NCBI GenBank assembly: GCA_034509735.1
Contig: JACGWO010000012.1
Coordinates: 11,203,983 to 11,267,982 of the forward strand
DNA length: 64,000 bases
Direction: 5' to 3'
Origin: Sesamum alatum
Lineage: Eukaryota; Streptophyta; Magnoliopsida; Lamiales; Pedaliaceae
Part shown: positions 26,201 to 37,644 of the stretch, in pieces
How positions within the stretch are numbered: the first letter of the stretch is position 1
Layout of the letters: the number at the start of each line of letters is the position of its first letter
Made by a program: the position numbers and the translations under genes
The notes under the pieces: model-generated
Database searches by the model: none
The model's input: only the letters and a program-made list of their open reading frames with translations
What the model was told of the DNA's origin: nothing

Positions 26201-26407
26201 TTGCCGGTGGTCATCCTTCAACTTTTGAACACCAAGCGTTACCTCAGTTGTCGACCCCTCCGGCAAGGGCTGAGGAACATCCTCATCCGGTTATGTGAGT
26301 TAAGGTTCTGGAAATCTAAGACCATCTTAAGATTTCGCAGTCAATTCGTGTAATTGGTTCCCTTTCAATGAGCCTCTTAGTGATGTGTTTGGTGGATTCT
26401 TAGACAT
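23300..26407 (-). pseudogene. Highly degraded copia gag-pol, element E
   Basis: On the minus strand gag starts at ATG 26407 (MSKNPP). A readable stretch at 26266-25892 resembles the gag of F (MPEGST..., TYIDMILQSLPSSYEP). The zinc-knuckle segment near 25676-25613 keeps GHWKGEHPK but has lost Cys residues. A pre-integrase trace (KPFVGQ-like) lies near 25070-25030, and RNase H traces lie just left of the purine-rich tract near 23600-23300. The region is about 0.8 kb shorter than in F, with stops in every frame. Plus-strand open frames here (24138-24413, 24895-25185) are antisense shadows. Confidence 0.8.
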
Positions 26408-27180
26408 TCACAACATATATGAAACAGAAAATAATAAGCAGAATGAAGTAATATTTTGGTTAAGTCTCGGTCTTTAGTCCTTAACCTCTCCCACTATTTC
26501 TACGAAAACACGGCACTCTCAAACGTTGTTTTCGGGAAATCCTTTCCTAGTGGGCTCGGGATCCACAGCGATCTCCCCCATACCCCGCTTTTACGATTCG
26601 CATGGGAAAAGAACCCGTGGGAGGTATTCCATACCATTCTCGTTCCACGAGATTCCCAAGATAATTGCCTCACCCTTTCACGTGATCCCGAGGACTCCAA
26701 GCGAATCACGTTATTCGGGCGTTAGACCCGACCCAATCAACCGATTCATAGACTCACTGCTACCTCCACGACTCGTGAGACAGGTAACAGCAGTGTACTC
26801 ATCGTTCATGACAAAGTGCAGCTTCTTTTAAGCACGATAGTCGTGCCACGACTCGTGAGACCACGCTATCGACCTAAAAGATCTTCCTCACTTTTGCCAT
26901 GGATGGAAGGCTTGGACAGACTCCCAGAGTCCTAGTCCATTTATTAAGGGTCTATATTTAACTTGGTTCAACCAAGTGAGAGTTTTGATAGAACGAGACC
27001 TCATCACATATATTAAGTATTGCATTGCGTGCGTTATGGCAGAAATATTCTAAGCGTGAATGTAACCATACATAAAGCATATAGAATAATCATAAGCATA
27101 TAATACGCTTCGCATGCAAAATAAAGCCTAGCACGCCCCTGTAGGATGATCACAAGCCCAAACCTATGCGACCCACTGAG
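26408..27180 (-). other. Leader remnant of element E
   Basis: It is the reverse complement of the AT-rich part of the leaders of F and J, including the segments ahead of gag with GGATCCACAGC-type sequence and the ATCATCC/GGGGCGTGCTAGGC block. It ends abruptly at 27180 before the GC-rich island and PBS would appear. Confidence 0.8.
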
Positions 27181-27250
27181 CCCATGTCGCAAGTTGCCCA
27201 TACTCACCATCTGAATAAGAGGTTTGAGGCCAATGGGTGATTGGCTTTAG
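27181..27250 (+). pseudogene. Last codons of RNase H, element C
   Basis: This encodes the C-terminal tail of pol (P-M-S-Q-V-A-H-T-H-H) and ends at TAG 27248-27250. It matches A's 5786-5855. It is all that remains of C's RT and RNase H region after the E-associated deletion. Confidence 0.88.
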
Positions 27251-27264
27251 GTCAAGTGGGAGAT

Positions 27265-29494
27265 TGTTAGAATAGGTGACCAGAAAGCTAATAGGTTTGG
27301 CGATTTGTAACCTATCTGACAACTTGATGTGAATGTAATATTATTATGTGATGAATAAGATGAGTGTTCGTCACCAATGGTACCTTCTTTGTTGCGCTCA
27401 TCTTACATTTGTTAAAATGGTGTTTAACTTATATCGCAACAAAGCCCACAGACCATGGATAACAACTCGTGCAGTTGGGCCACGCATTGGATGGTGGTCA
27501 TGAAACCAACTGATTAAGAGTTGGGTCTGAAACGTTCCAAGTCGAGGACCTCGAGATAGGGCATCGAGAGTCCTATTGAGACTTGCGTCAAGAGTCGTGT
27601 TCATTGGATGAGTGTCGTGTTTCATCGGCGGCAGGCGTGGGACGCCTACACGATCTTGATGGGTTGGTCGACTGGGGTCGAGCCGACTGGACTGACTCGC
27701 GGGCATCATCATATGGAAGCCTTGGAGGCTTGGTCGGTATGATTGGATTCCCCGGTTCCGATAGTACGGGAGTAATCCTCAGACTTGAGGAATCATGACA
27801 GTCACGTGCACAGGACGGCTGTATCTTGGATCTGGCGAGAGGTAATCATTCTGTAAGATGATCATTATAAGCCTTGTCCAGTGCAGTCGGAATGTGTAGC
27901 GAGGACGGTGGATTCCAAGAAGAGGATCCGTCCCCTGTCAGTATATGACAGAGGTATCTCCTATGCACTCGGAGACACGTACATGTTGTTTGAAGCTGTG
28001 GCCACAGTGGTTGGTCGAACAGGGAATGGTTTCCTGTGTCGATGCAATGAAGCATACGTAGTCTCGAGTATTAAGCATAGATGCCTAGTCAAGGATGGGA
28101 ACCGACGCCCAATTCCATACCCTAGACTAAGGCCGGGAGACGGTAGACGGAAGGATCGTACCCGTACGGAATCGGCGCCTAAATGTTCACGCCAATTCAC
28201 CTAGTCTCTAGTGCCATGGACCGTTGCTAGACGGCCACCCATGGTAACGGGCCCTTGTGGAACACGGGCCCAAGTCTAGCTGAGGGTGAACCTAAAGGGT
28301 CACACACAAATCACCGAGGAGGTTGAGAGATCAACTTGGAGTCAATCTCGAACGATAAAATAAGTAATTGGATTACTTAAGGGAAAGTCCATTGGATGGA
28401 CGGGCCGATATTGTATCGGGCTTTCATTTAATCGGTAAATTGGATTTTCGATTAAATATGGAAAGTTGAGATGTTGAGACGTTGGATCTTTTAATTGGAT
28501 TAAAAGATCAACGGGAATAATTTAAGTGGACATTAAATTGGATTTAATATTGGGTTCGTCGTAATTGGATTACGATAAAACCCGGGCCGTTAAATTATAC
28601 CCGAGAGGAGAAATAATTCCTAATTTGGAATAGGAAGAAGTTGGACTTCTTCCCTTAATTAAACATAGCCGACATGCTCCCTTGGAGGAAGCAAAATCAG
28701 CCATGTTGCATGCTAGGTGGTATGTTGACTTGTCTCTTTTGGAGAGAGACAAATCAACTCCAATCAAGCTCTTCCCTTTTTGTATGATTTGATCATACCA
28801 TAAATTTTGGTAGGCTTGATTGAAGAATTGATGGTGATTGATTGGAATGAATCTAGACATCCTTGGATGAACCTAGACACATTCCAATAATCACATTAAT
28901 TATGTATATATATTAGAATATACAACACCTAGCACAAGTGATTCATTTTTCATCTTTTTCTAGGAAAAAGAGAAGACAAAAATCCTCTCCTCTCTCTCAA
29001 TTTTTGTGCTCCCTCTCTCTCTTACACTTGTGTTCTTCACTTGATTTTGAATCAAGAAGAAGAACAAAGTAAGTTTAAGAGAACACTAATTCATAGTGTT
29101 CTTCTCTTAAACCGATTCCTTCCTAAACCCGTTCTTTTCTAGCAAGAAGAACGTGTGTTTCTTCCGGTGTGGTGTGGATCACCTTTGGAGAATCCATACG
29201 TTTGGATTTCGTGAGCATTCCGGAGAAGGAACAACGCTAGTAGCCGGGAGCATATGCTAGACAATCAAAGGTAACGGTTTATTACGCTTTGATTGATTCC
29301 CTTTATATATATATCTATGCCCTATGTGTTTAAATATATGTTTTAATATTTACACATCCTACATCGAACGCCCGGTTGAGCACCCAAGGGTACACCCCTT
29401 GGGATTCGCGTATTTTGAATTTTACTTAAATTTACGCACTTTTTCGCCTTTCTCGCTTCCGCTCGCGCTCTCGGGCGGATCCACTTGTCCTTCA
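27265..29494 (+). repeat. 3' LTR of element C (2230 bp)
   Basis: It is preceded by the purine-rich tract and followed by TSD CATCC at 29495-29499. It has the same length as the 5' LTR. Confidence 0.95.
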
Positions 29495-30375
29495 CATCCT
29501 TGGCATCAAATCTACAGGGATAGATCTAGAAGGATGTTAGGAATGACCTAGTCCTCGTATATTAAGAAAGTCTTGAAGAGATTCAAGATGGAGAACTCAA
29601 AACGAGGATTCCTTCCTATGAGGCATGGAATTAAGTTGACCAAGAAGCAATCTCCTAAGACTGATGAAGTACTTAAACGGATGTTGGACATCCCCTATGC
29701 TTCAGCCGTAGGCAGCATTCAGTACGTTGTCCAGTGCACTAGACCTGATGTGGCTTTCACTTAGAGTATGACCAGTCAATATCAGTCGTGTGCCGGGGAG
29801 ACACACTAGAGTGCGGTCAAGACTATCCTGAAGTACCTGAAAAGGACTAAGGACTTTTTCTTGATCTACGGTGGCTGAGAATGGATACTGGAAGGCTATA
29901 GCGACGCTAGCTTCCAGTCGGATGACGAGGATGGCAAGTCTCAATCTAGTTTTGTATTCAGACTAAATGGTAGCGTTGTTGCTTGGAAGAGTTCCAAGCT
30001 GGCTATCAGGCCGGACTCCACCACAGAGTCTGAATACATAACAACTTCGGAAGCTGCTAAGGAGACGGATGAAGAGCTACATCTAAGAGTTGGGTGTAGG
30101 GCCTAGCAACGCTGAGCCAGTGATTATCTTCTGCATAACAACGGGGCCATAGCGCGAGCAAAGGAACCGAGATCTCATCACCAATCCAAGCATATTCTTA
30201 GACGCTAGCATCTGCTCAGAAAGATGGTTAGCAGGGGTGATGTTCGGATGGACCGAGTCAGCTCCACAGAAAACATAGCAGATCCACTTCCTAAGCCCGT
30301 GTCGCAAGTTGCCCATACTCAGCATCTAGATAAGATTGGTTTGAGGTCAATGGGTGATTGGCTTTACGTCAAGTG
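29495..30375 (+). pseudogene. Copia RT (3' end) and RNase H relic, element B, 3' part
   Basis: It resumes B's RT exactly after the C insertion. Readable blocks are MKRFKMENSKRGFLPMRHGIK and YASAVGSIQ (29573-29760), then RNase H traces: a D residue in a GYSDASF-like block near 29898, the TESEY acidic site near 30028 and an NNGAIA-like block near 30138. Several stops and single-base indels are present. The normal terminal stop TAG is TAC here. Confidence 0.88.
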
Positions 30376-30381
30376 GGAGAT

Positions 30382-32588
30382 TGTTAGAATAGGTGACCAG
30401 AAACCCAATAGGTTTGGCATTTTGTAACCTATTTGACAACTTGATGTAATGTAATATTATGTAATGAATAAAATGAGTATTCGTTACCATTGGTAAACCT
30501 TCTTTGTTGTGCTCATTTTCATATGCTGAAATGGTATTTTACATATATCGCAACAAAGCCCACATACCACAATTAACAACTTATACAGTTGGGCCACGCA
30601 TTGGATGGTGGTCATGAAACCAACTGATAAAGAGTTGGGTGTGAAACGTTCCAAGTCGAGGACCTCGAGAAAGGGCATTGAGAGTCCTTTAGAGACTTGC
30701 ACCAAGAGTCGTGTTCATTGGATGAGTATCGTGTTTCATCAGTGACAGGCGTGGGACGCCTACACGATCTTGGTGGGTTGGTCAAGCTGACTGAACTGAC
30801 TCGCGGGGATCATCATATGGAAGCCTTGGAGGCTTGGTCGGTATGATTGGATTTTCCCGGTTCCGATAGTACGAGAGTAGTCCTCAAACTTGAGGAACTA
30901 TGGCAGTCACGTTCACAGGATGGTTATATCTTGGATCTGGCGAGAGGTGATCATTCTGTAAGATGATCATTATAAGCCTTGTCTAGTGCAGTCAGAATGT
31001 GTAGCGAGGATGGTGGGTTCCAAGAAGAGGATCCGTCCCCTGTCAGTATGTGACAGAGGTATCTCCTATGCACTCGGAGACACGTTCATGCTGCTTAAAC
31101 CTGTGGCCACCGTGGTTGGTCGAACAGGAAATGGTTTTCTGTGTTGATGCAATGAGGCATGCGTAGTCTCAAGTATTAAGCATAGATGCCTAGTCAAGGA
31201 TGGGAACCAACGCCCAATTCCATACCCTAGACTAAGGCCCGGAGATGGTAGACTGAAAGATCGTACCCGTATGGAATCGGCGCCTAAATGTTCACGCCAA
31301 CATTCACCTAGTCTCTAGTGCCATGGACCTTTGCTAGACGGCCACCCTTGATAACAACCCTTGTTGGACACGGGCCCAAGTCTAGCTGAGGGTGAACCTA
31401 AACGGTCACACACAAATCACCAAGAAGGTGGAGAAATTTACTTGGAGTAAATTTCGGAGGATAATTAAGTAATTGGATTACTTAAGGGATTGTCCGTTGG
31501 ATGGATGGGCCCATACTGTATTGGGCCCTCATTTAATCGGTAAATGGGATTTATCGATTAATGAAGAGAGTCGAAAGATTGGATCTTTAATTGGATTAAA
31601 AAGTAAATGGGATTATTTAAGTGGACCTTGAATTAAATGGGATTTAATTTTGGGTTCGTTGTAATTTGATTACAGTGGAACCCAGTCGTTTATTTTTGGC
31701 CCAAGAGGTGTGTTAATTCCACTTTTGGAATAGGAAGAAGTTTGATTTCTTCCCTAATGTGGTATGGCCGAAAATTACAACTTTTGAAGGGGTAAAAATC
31801 GACCATACATGCTTGATGCATTGACTTGTCTCTTTTGGTAAGAGACAAATCAATTCCAATTAAGCCTCTCTCTTTTGGTATGATTAAATCATACCTTAAG
31901 AGATGGTAGGCTAGATTGATGAATTAATGGGATTGATTGGGATGTATCTAGACATCCTTGGATGAACCTAGACACATTCCAATAATCACATTAATTTTGT
32001 ATATATATGAGTATATGCAAATATCAAAGCAAAAGAATCATTATTCATCTTTTTCTAGGAAAAAGAAGAAGAAAAATTACACTCCTCTCTCTCTATTTTT
32101 CGGCCTCCCTCTCTCTCACACATATCCCCTTTGTTCTTCATTTGATCTTGGATCATTTGGAAGAACAAAGTAAGTTTAAGAAGAATACTAATTAATAGTG
32201 TTCCTTTTCTTAAACCGAATCCTCCTAGACCCATTTTCTTCTAGCAAGAAAAACGAGCATCTCTTCCGGTGTGGTGTGTATCACCTCTAGAGAGTTCATA
32301 CACTTTGAACTTGGTGAGCATTTTCAGAGAGAAACAAAGTAAGTAGCCGTGCAACAAGTTAAACTACAAAGGTAATCTTGTTTTTACGTTATTGTAGTTT
32401 ATCATTTTATTTCTATGCCCTATGTATAATATATGCTTTTAATATTGATACATCCTACATTGAACGCCGGTTGAGCACCCAAGGGTACACCCCTTGGGAT
32501 TTATGATTGTTGCATTTAATTTATGCAATTTAATATTTCATCTCTCGCTTCTGCTCGCGCTCTCGGGCGGATCCGCTTGTCCTTTCCA
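30382..32588 (+). repeat. 3' LTR of element B (~2207 bp)
   Basis: It follows AAGTGGGAGAT and begins TGTTAGAATAGG. The right end reads GTCCTTTCCA against GTCCTTTCA in the 5' LTR, so the boundary is good to about two bases. Confidence 0.88.
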
Positions 32589-33537
32589 TTCAAAGGGGGA
32601 CAGAGTAACTAAGATGTGTGGTTACGGAGCCAATGGCGAAGGAGCTGTTCAAACCTTACTCAGAAGCAGAAATCTTTCAAGCCTTGTCTCAAATGGCTCC
32701 TTTAAAATCACCTGGATCCGATGGTATGCCCCAGCTCTTCCATCAGACATTCTGGCACATTAATAACATGGTATGATTTCTTACTCCCTTAAACTGCTAA
32801 ATGAATTGCAACTACCTCCTGAACTTAATTCAACTCATATTGTGTTAATACCAAAATGCAAGAAATCTGATAAGCTTACACAATATCGCCCTATTAGCTT
32901 GAGTAATGTCCTTTATAAAATTGCTTCCAAGGCCATGGATAATAGGATGAAATCTATTCTTGACGTTATCATCTCCCCTCAGCAGTTTGCATTTATTCTT
33001 AGTAGATTGATAACAGATAACTTCCTTCTTGGGTTTGAGATTAACCAATTTTTAAGAATCCAATCTAGACGTAATAAAGGTTTTTTAGCCCTGAAACTCA
33101 ACATTAGCAAAGCATATGACAAATTCAAATGGGCCTTCCTAAAATAGGTTATGTACAAGCTTGGCTTCCCTTCTCGTTCTATTGATTTGATCATGCTCTG
33201 TACTACCTCTGTTTCTTACTCTTTTGTTGTGAATGGCAAGTGTTTTGGTAACGTTTCTCCACAATGTGGTCTACGCCAAGGGGAGCCCATCTCCCTTTAT
33301 TTGTTCCTTCTTTGTACAGAGGCATTTAGCTCCTTGCTATGGAACTTTGAAGATGAAAGACTGATCCGGGGAGTGGTTGTTTGTCAGGGAGCCCCTCACA
33401 TCTCCCATCTCTTCTTCGTTGATGACACTTTTATCTATTGTGAGGCACTGGATTTAGTTGCTTGCATAATCCAAAACTTTCTACGGATTTATGCACGGGC
33501 TTCAGGCCAAAAGGTAAATTTCCATATATCTTCTGTG
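32589..33537 (+). pseudogene. Plant LINE (L1-type) reverse transcriptase relic, part 1
   Basis: This is a non-LTR retrotransposon RT. The motifs in order are LKSPGSDGMPQLF-x2-TFW (near 32700-32750), LIPKCKKSDKLTQYRPISLSN (32773-33147 frame), the SRLITDN block, KAYDKFKW and, after a TAG at about 33148, LRQGEPISLYLF with the catalytic FVDD (near 33418-33429). These are the usual fingers-palm motifs of plant L1-type ORF2. The N-terminal endonuclease is not in the window, probably left behind on the far side of element B. At least one frameshift (near 32765) and one stop break it. At 33537 it is interrupted by element F. Confidence 0.9.
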
Positions 33538-34830
33538 TGTTAGAATAGGTGACCATGTAAGCCAATTTTGGCAGGAAAATGTAACCTATGTCTAGACAAT
33601 TTTTGGTATTTGCTAAAACAATTTATGAATAAAGAAGTGAAAATTCATATGGCAATACTTTGTTTACGTTCACTTATCTGCGTTTACATTTCTGTTCACT
33701 ACGCAAACAAAGCCCACGGACTGAGAAACGATTTCGGGGACTGGGACTACGCTTGGAGGTAGGTCCATGAAATCAGTCTCACCGAATCAGTCCGGAAATC
33801 TCCAAGTAAGGAATCCCGAAAATGGGTACTGGGATTCCCTTTGAGACTTGCACTAAGCATCTGCTGTCGTATTTCATCGACGGGTGACGAAGGTCGTCTA
33901 AGCAGTGTTAGTGGGTCAGCATGCTAGGAAGCAGCTGACTGAGGTGACTCACGGGAACCGTCTTACGGAGGACCTTGAGTATGGTCAACAAGGTATGACG
34001 TGTATTCCCGGTTCCAACGGTACAGGCCAAGTCATTTGACTTGAGGAACTGCTGAGTTTACCTGTGCATCAGGTCTGTATCTTAGATATGGTGAGAGATT
34101 GCCAAAATACTCTTGAGTAGTCATAAGCCATGTCTAGTGCAGCTCGGGTGTACAAAGTGACAGTAGTTTCCAAGAAAGGATCTGTCTCCTAGCAAGAGGT
34201 ATTGACAATTGAGTCTCATGTATGCTCTGTGTCTTGTCCCTAAAATCTGTGGCCACAGTAACTGAACAGAAGGGAAAGGTTTCCGTTGCGGCGTTTAGTA
34301 AGGACAGACCGACACTTAGGTCCAAAATGGGTACCTGCATTTTCCGTGCCCTAGACCCTAAGTGATGAGACCGAAGATAGAAGGACAAGTGTACTGTTAG
34401 AGCCTAAATGTTCATCCCCGAATATTTCACCTAGTCTCTAGTGCCATGGACCGTCGATAGATGGCCACCCATGGTAACGGGTGGATTCTAGGAATCCGAC
34501 CAAGTCTAGCTGAATGGTGAACCTAAAGAGTCACACACTATCCACACACACTTAATATTTAATTTGGGATTAAATATTGGAGTAAAGGAATAATTAAATT
34601 AGATTTAATCGGGTCCTATATTTTCTTGGAGAAATTAATTCCTTCTATTTGATAAAGGGAATTAAATTAATAAATAGGATTTATTAAAGGGTTGATTTAA
34701 TGGGCTTAGAATAAATATTAATATTTATTTGTTCTTTTAGCCTTTTGGAATATTTAATGGGATATAAATATTCCATTAAATTGAAATCAACGGTTGAGAT
34801 GGAAAGGGGAGATGGAAGGCTGGGATTCGT

Positions 34831-34888
34831 TTGACTAGGTCAAACACTAGTTTGACTAGGACTTTGACTAGGTCAAAATCCTAGTCAA
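34831..34888 (+). promoter_or_regulatory. Cluster of six W-box cores in LTR of F
   Basis: TTGAC occurs at 34831, 34852 and 34864, and GTCAA at 34839, 34872 and 34884, partly as TTGACTAGGTCAA palindromes. TTGAC is the core recognised by WRKY factors. The block lies about 50 bp upstream of the TATA box and recurs in the LTRs at 42982-43038, 50598-50690 and 56838-56885. WRKY control is inferred. Confidence 0.7.
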
Positions 34889-34934
34889 ATTAGAGCTCTT
34901 AGAGTTGGAGTTTAAAGAGGATTAAACTCCTCCT

Positions 34935-34944
34935 CTATATAAAC
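34935..34944 (+). promoter_or_regulatory. TATA box of F LTR promoter
   Basis: CTATATAAAC is conserved at the matching place in the other LTRs of this type (43086, 50737, 56943) and is followed by a CT-rich tract. Confidence 0.75.
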
Positions 34945-35515
34945 CTCTAGCCTCCAAACAATTGAAGGATGATGATTCTTGAAATCACACACACAACACA
35001 CACTCTCCCCTCCTCACCTCTCGTCCGCCTCTCTCTCTCTACAAGAAAATATTTCCCTTAGTTCTTTTGTTCTTGGAACATTAGAACTTAGATGAATCAA
35101 TACCGTTAATTGATAACGTGTTGTTGATTCATCCACTCCAAAAATTATACACTTGTTCGTTGCTAGCATGACGTGCAAGATACGTGGGTGGATCGTGTGT
35201 CACGATTTGGAGGGTCTCAAGAACGAGATCTCGGTGCAAAACGGGGAACAACGCGAGTAGCCGTTGAAGACGAAAACGACAACGGGTAGGTCTCGTTTTA
35301 CTTTTTCGTCCCTCTTTAATTTTCAACTCTATGGCCTCCATGATTTCTTTACATGCTTTATGATCAGGAGATACACCGAACGCCCGGGAACCTCAAGGGC
35401 ACACCCCTTGAGCGTGTTCTTTTAAATTAAAAGCATGCTTTAATTTTTGTATGTTTATTTTTATCGCGCTTCCGCATTCGCGCAATTCCCGGGACGATCC
35501 ACCGATTGCTTTCAG

Positions 35516-35527
35516 TGGTATCAGAGC
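35516..35527 (+). other. Primer binding site (tRNA-iMet), element F
   Basis: TGGTATCAGAGC lies one base after the LTR. Confidence 0.93.
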
Positions 35528-37644
35528 CCGGTTCAGTGTATAGGCCTAGGGTTAATGTGCGTTCTAAGCATGAAACGTGATATTGGCATGTTTTATATTA
35601 AATCTTGATTGTTCTTGATTTTAAGCATGTCGGTTTTATTGCTTTTAATTCGTGTGAATTTCTGAATGTTGGTATTTTTCTATTTTTCTTGGGAAACGGG
35701 GTGGAAAATTGAACGGAAAAATGAGAAACGACGCAGCCGGCCAGCTGGGAGGGCTGGCCGCGCGCAGCCGCACGCTGCCGGCAGGGCAGACGCGCGCAGG
35801 CAAGGTTGCGCGCCTACGAGTCCGCGCGCGCACGCAGACAGAGGAGTCTGCGCGCGCGCTCCCGGCAGGCGTGCCCAGTGCGCACTGCACGGCCGGCAGC
35901 CAGCAGGCCAGCGCGCGCGCAAGGCAAGGGAGCCTGCGCGCGCGGCGGCCTGCCCGAATGCCAGGCCGCGCAGCGCACTGTCTGCCAGGCGCGCGCGCAC
36001 GCAGGCAAGGGGCCTGCGCGCGCGCGCCCGGCCAGGCAGTGCCTGCGCGCGCGCAGGGGCGGCAGGCTGAGCCTGCTGCCCTGTGCGCGTGCCGGCGGCG
36101 GCTGCTGCTGCTAGGGTTTCAAAACCCTAGCAGTGTTTTTTCTTTTATTTTTTTTAATTATTTTCAGTTTTAATTTTGAATTAATTCTGAAAAATCGTTT
36201 TTGGTTCAATTATGCCTATTTTTTCTAAAGACATTATTTTAGGAGTAAAATAAATTGGATTTGGAATCCCGGGGTTATTTTTACTTAAAATAATGAGAAA
36301 AGGTTTTCCTAAAACGAGAAAATATTATTATTAATATTTGTGTTTTATTTTTCACACGTTGTGCACATATTCATTTATTATTTTGGATATTTATGATTGG
36401 AAATCATATGTTGTTGGTATATTGTAATTATATGATTGGATCATGTGATTATGTGTGTTGGATGGAAATGGATGATCGCGAGCCCTAGACCGGATGTATG
36501 GTTTATTTTCTGTTGGGCCTGTGTGCCTTTTTTACTGCTTTCTCCTTCTCTCTTTCTAGTTGCCTTGGAATAATAAGGCATTCTACCTCCCTCCTTATGT
36601 ACTCCCCCCGGGTTTTAGCTGGGGTTTCTATTTTTTAATATGTAATGAGAGTAGACTAGGAGTGAGGTTTCTATTTTTGTAATTGGTGGAGAAGAAGGAA
36701 GAACCACATGGAGAGCCCAGACGGGAGGTCCCTTGGAGTTTTCCATGAAGTGAAGAAAGAGAAAAAGAGACCAAGGCCCATCAGCATGATGATTGGGTTA
36801 CTATTAATGTAATAGTATAGGACCAACCCTAGATTGACTATAGATGAACTGCGGGGTTAGTGGGTCGCATAGGATTCGGGCTCGTGATCATCCAACAGGG
36901 GCGTGCTAGGCTTTAATTTTGCATGTGGTTATGATGATGGATGAATGGGTTGTTTATTTATCGTATAACTGCTATGGATGGTTTATTTACGCATTATGGA
37001 TGTATGTGTAGATATTTATTTATTTGAGATCTCGGTCATTTCTTACTCTCACATTGGTTGGACCAATGTCAAAATATTAGACCCTAGACAAAGTGGATAT
37101 AAACTCTAGGAGTTTGTCCATGCCTTCCAATCCATGGCATAGTGAGGAAGCTGCTTTGGGTCAATAGCGTGGTCTCACGAGTCGTGGCACGTTATTGTAC
37201 TGAAAAGAAGCTGCATTATGTCATGAATGAAAAAATGGGCTGCTGCTACCTGTCTTATGAGTCATGGGGGTACCAGTGGGTCCGTGGCTCGGTCGATTGG
37301 GTTGGGTCTAACGCCCAATTAACATGATTCGCTTGGAGTCCTCGGGATCATGTGAAAGGATGAGGCAATAATCTTGGGAATCTCGTGGAACGAGAATGGT
37401 ATGGAATACCCCCCATAGGATCTTTTCCATGCAAATCGTAAAAGCGGGGTATGGGAAAAATTGCTGTGGATCCCAAGCCCACTTGGAAAGGATTTTCCGA
37501 AAATCACGTTTGAGAGTACCGTGTTTTCGTATAAATAGTGGGAGGATTAAATGACTAAAGCCCATGCATTTAATTACTTTATCAAACCACCCTCTTTTAT
37601 TTTCTGCTGATCGCGCGCTGTTTTTCTTAAATGTAGATTTTAAA
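35528..37644 (+). other. Untranslated leader of element F with large GC-rich island
   Basis: The island at about 35728-36115 is the longest of its kind here, built of GCGCGCG runs mixed with CCGGC and GCAGGC words. It ends at a perfect hairpin (36108-36133). The AT-rich leader that follows is collinear with J's leader. Long open frames on both strands of the island (for example 35709-36173) encode only Arg/Ala/Pro-rich low-complexity sequence. Confidence 0.82.
36108..36133. repeat. Perfect 12-bp inverted repeat with 2-nt loop
   Basis: CTGCTAGGGTTT (36108-36119) and its exact complement AAACCCTAGCAG (36122-36133) surround the loop CA. Both arms include a telo-box-like AAACCCTA word. It marks the downstream edge of the GC-rich island. 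Confidence 0.85.

Larger units (their letters stand above)
20960..27183 (-). mobile_element. Ty1/copia element E, opposite strand, 5' end deleted
   Basis: Read on the minus strand, the order from the right is leader remnant (27180-26408), degraded gag and pol (26407-23300), purine-rich tract next to 23287, and a complete 3' LTR ending at 20960. The 5' LTR and PBS are absent. The right edge joins E's leader to the last codons of C's RNase H. The probable TSD at the left edge is AGGTC (20955-20959); its partner was deleted. The LTR matches neither the A/C nor the F type closely but shares blocks with both, so E is a third subfamily. Confidence 0.88.
14842..29494 (+). mobile_element. Ty1/copia LTR retrotransposon C, nested in B and split by E
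   Basis: Two LTRs of identical length (2230 bp) with TGTTAG...TTCA termini are flanked by a perfect TSD, CATCC (14837-14841 and 29495-29499), in B's RT coding sequence. The LTRs differ at about 16 sites by eye, making this one of the younger insertions. The interior keeps leader, gag, protease and integrase, then is cut by E at 20960. C resumes only at about 27179-27183, within the last codons of RNase H. Confidence 0.95.
8099..32588 (+). mobile_element. Ty1/copia LTR retrotransposon B, split by A and C
   Basis: B consists of the 3' part of its 5' LTR (8099-8959), PBS, leader, gag-pol in two parts (11804-14841 and 29495-30375) and a 3' LTR (30382-32588). Removing C and one copy of its TSD CATCC restores a continuous RT motif (TYILGIK). 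A is inserted in B's 5' LTR, whose left part is outside the window. The right flank is LINE coding sequence, so B probably inserted into that LINE; its own TSD cannot be checked here. Confidence 0.88.
33538..35514 (+). repeat. 5' LTR of element F (1977 bp)
   Basis: It has the TSD on the left and the PBS one base to the right. It contains a W-box cluster, a TATA box and a CT-rich transcript-start region in the expected promoter order. Confidence 0.95.
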
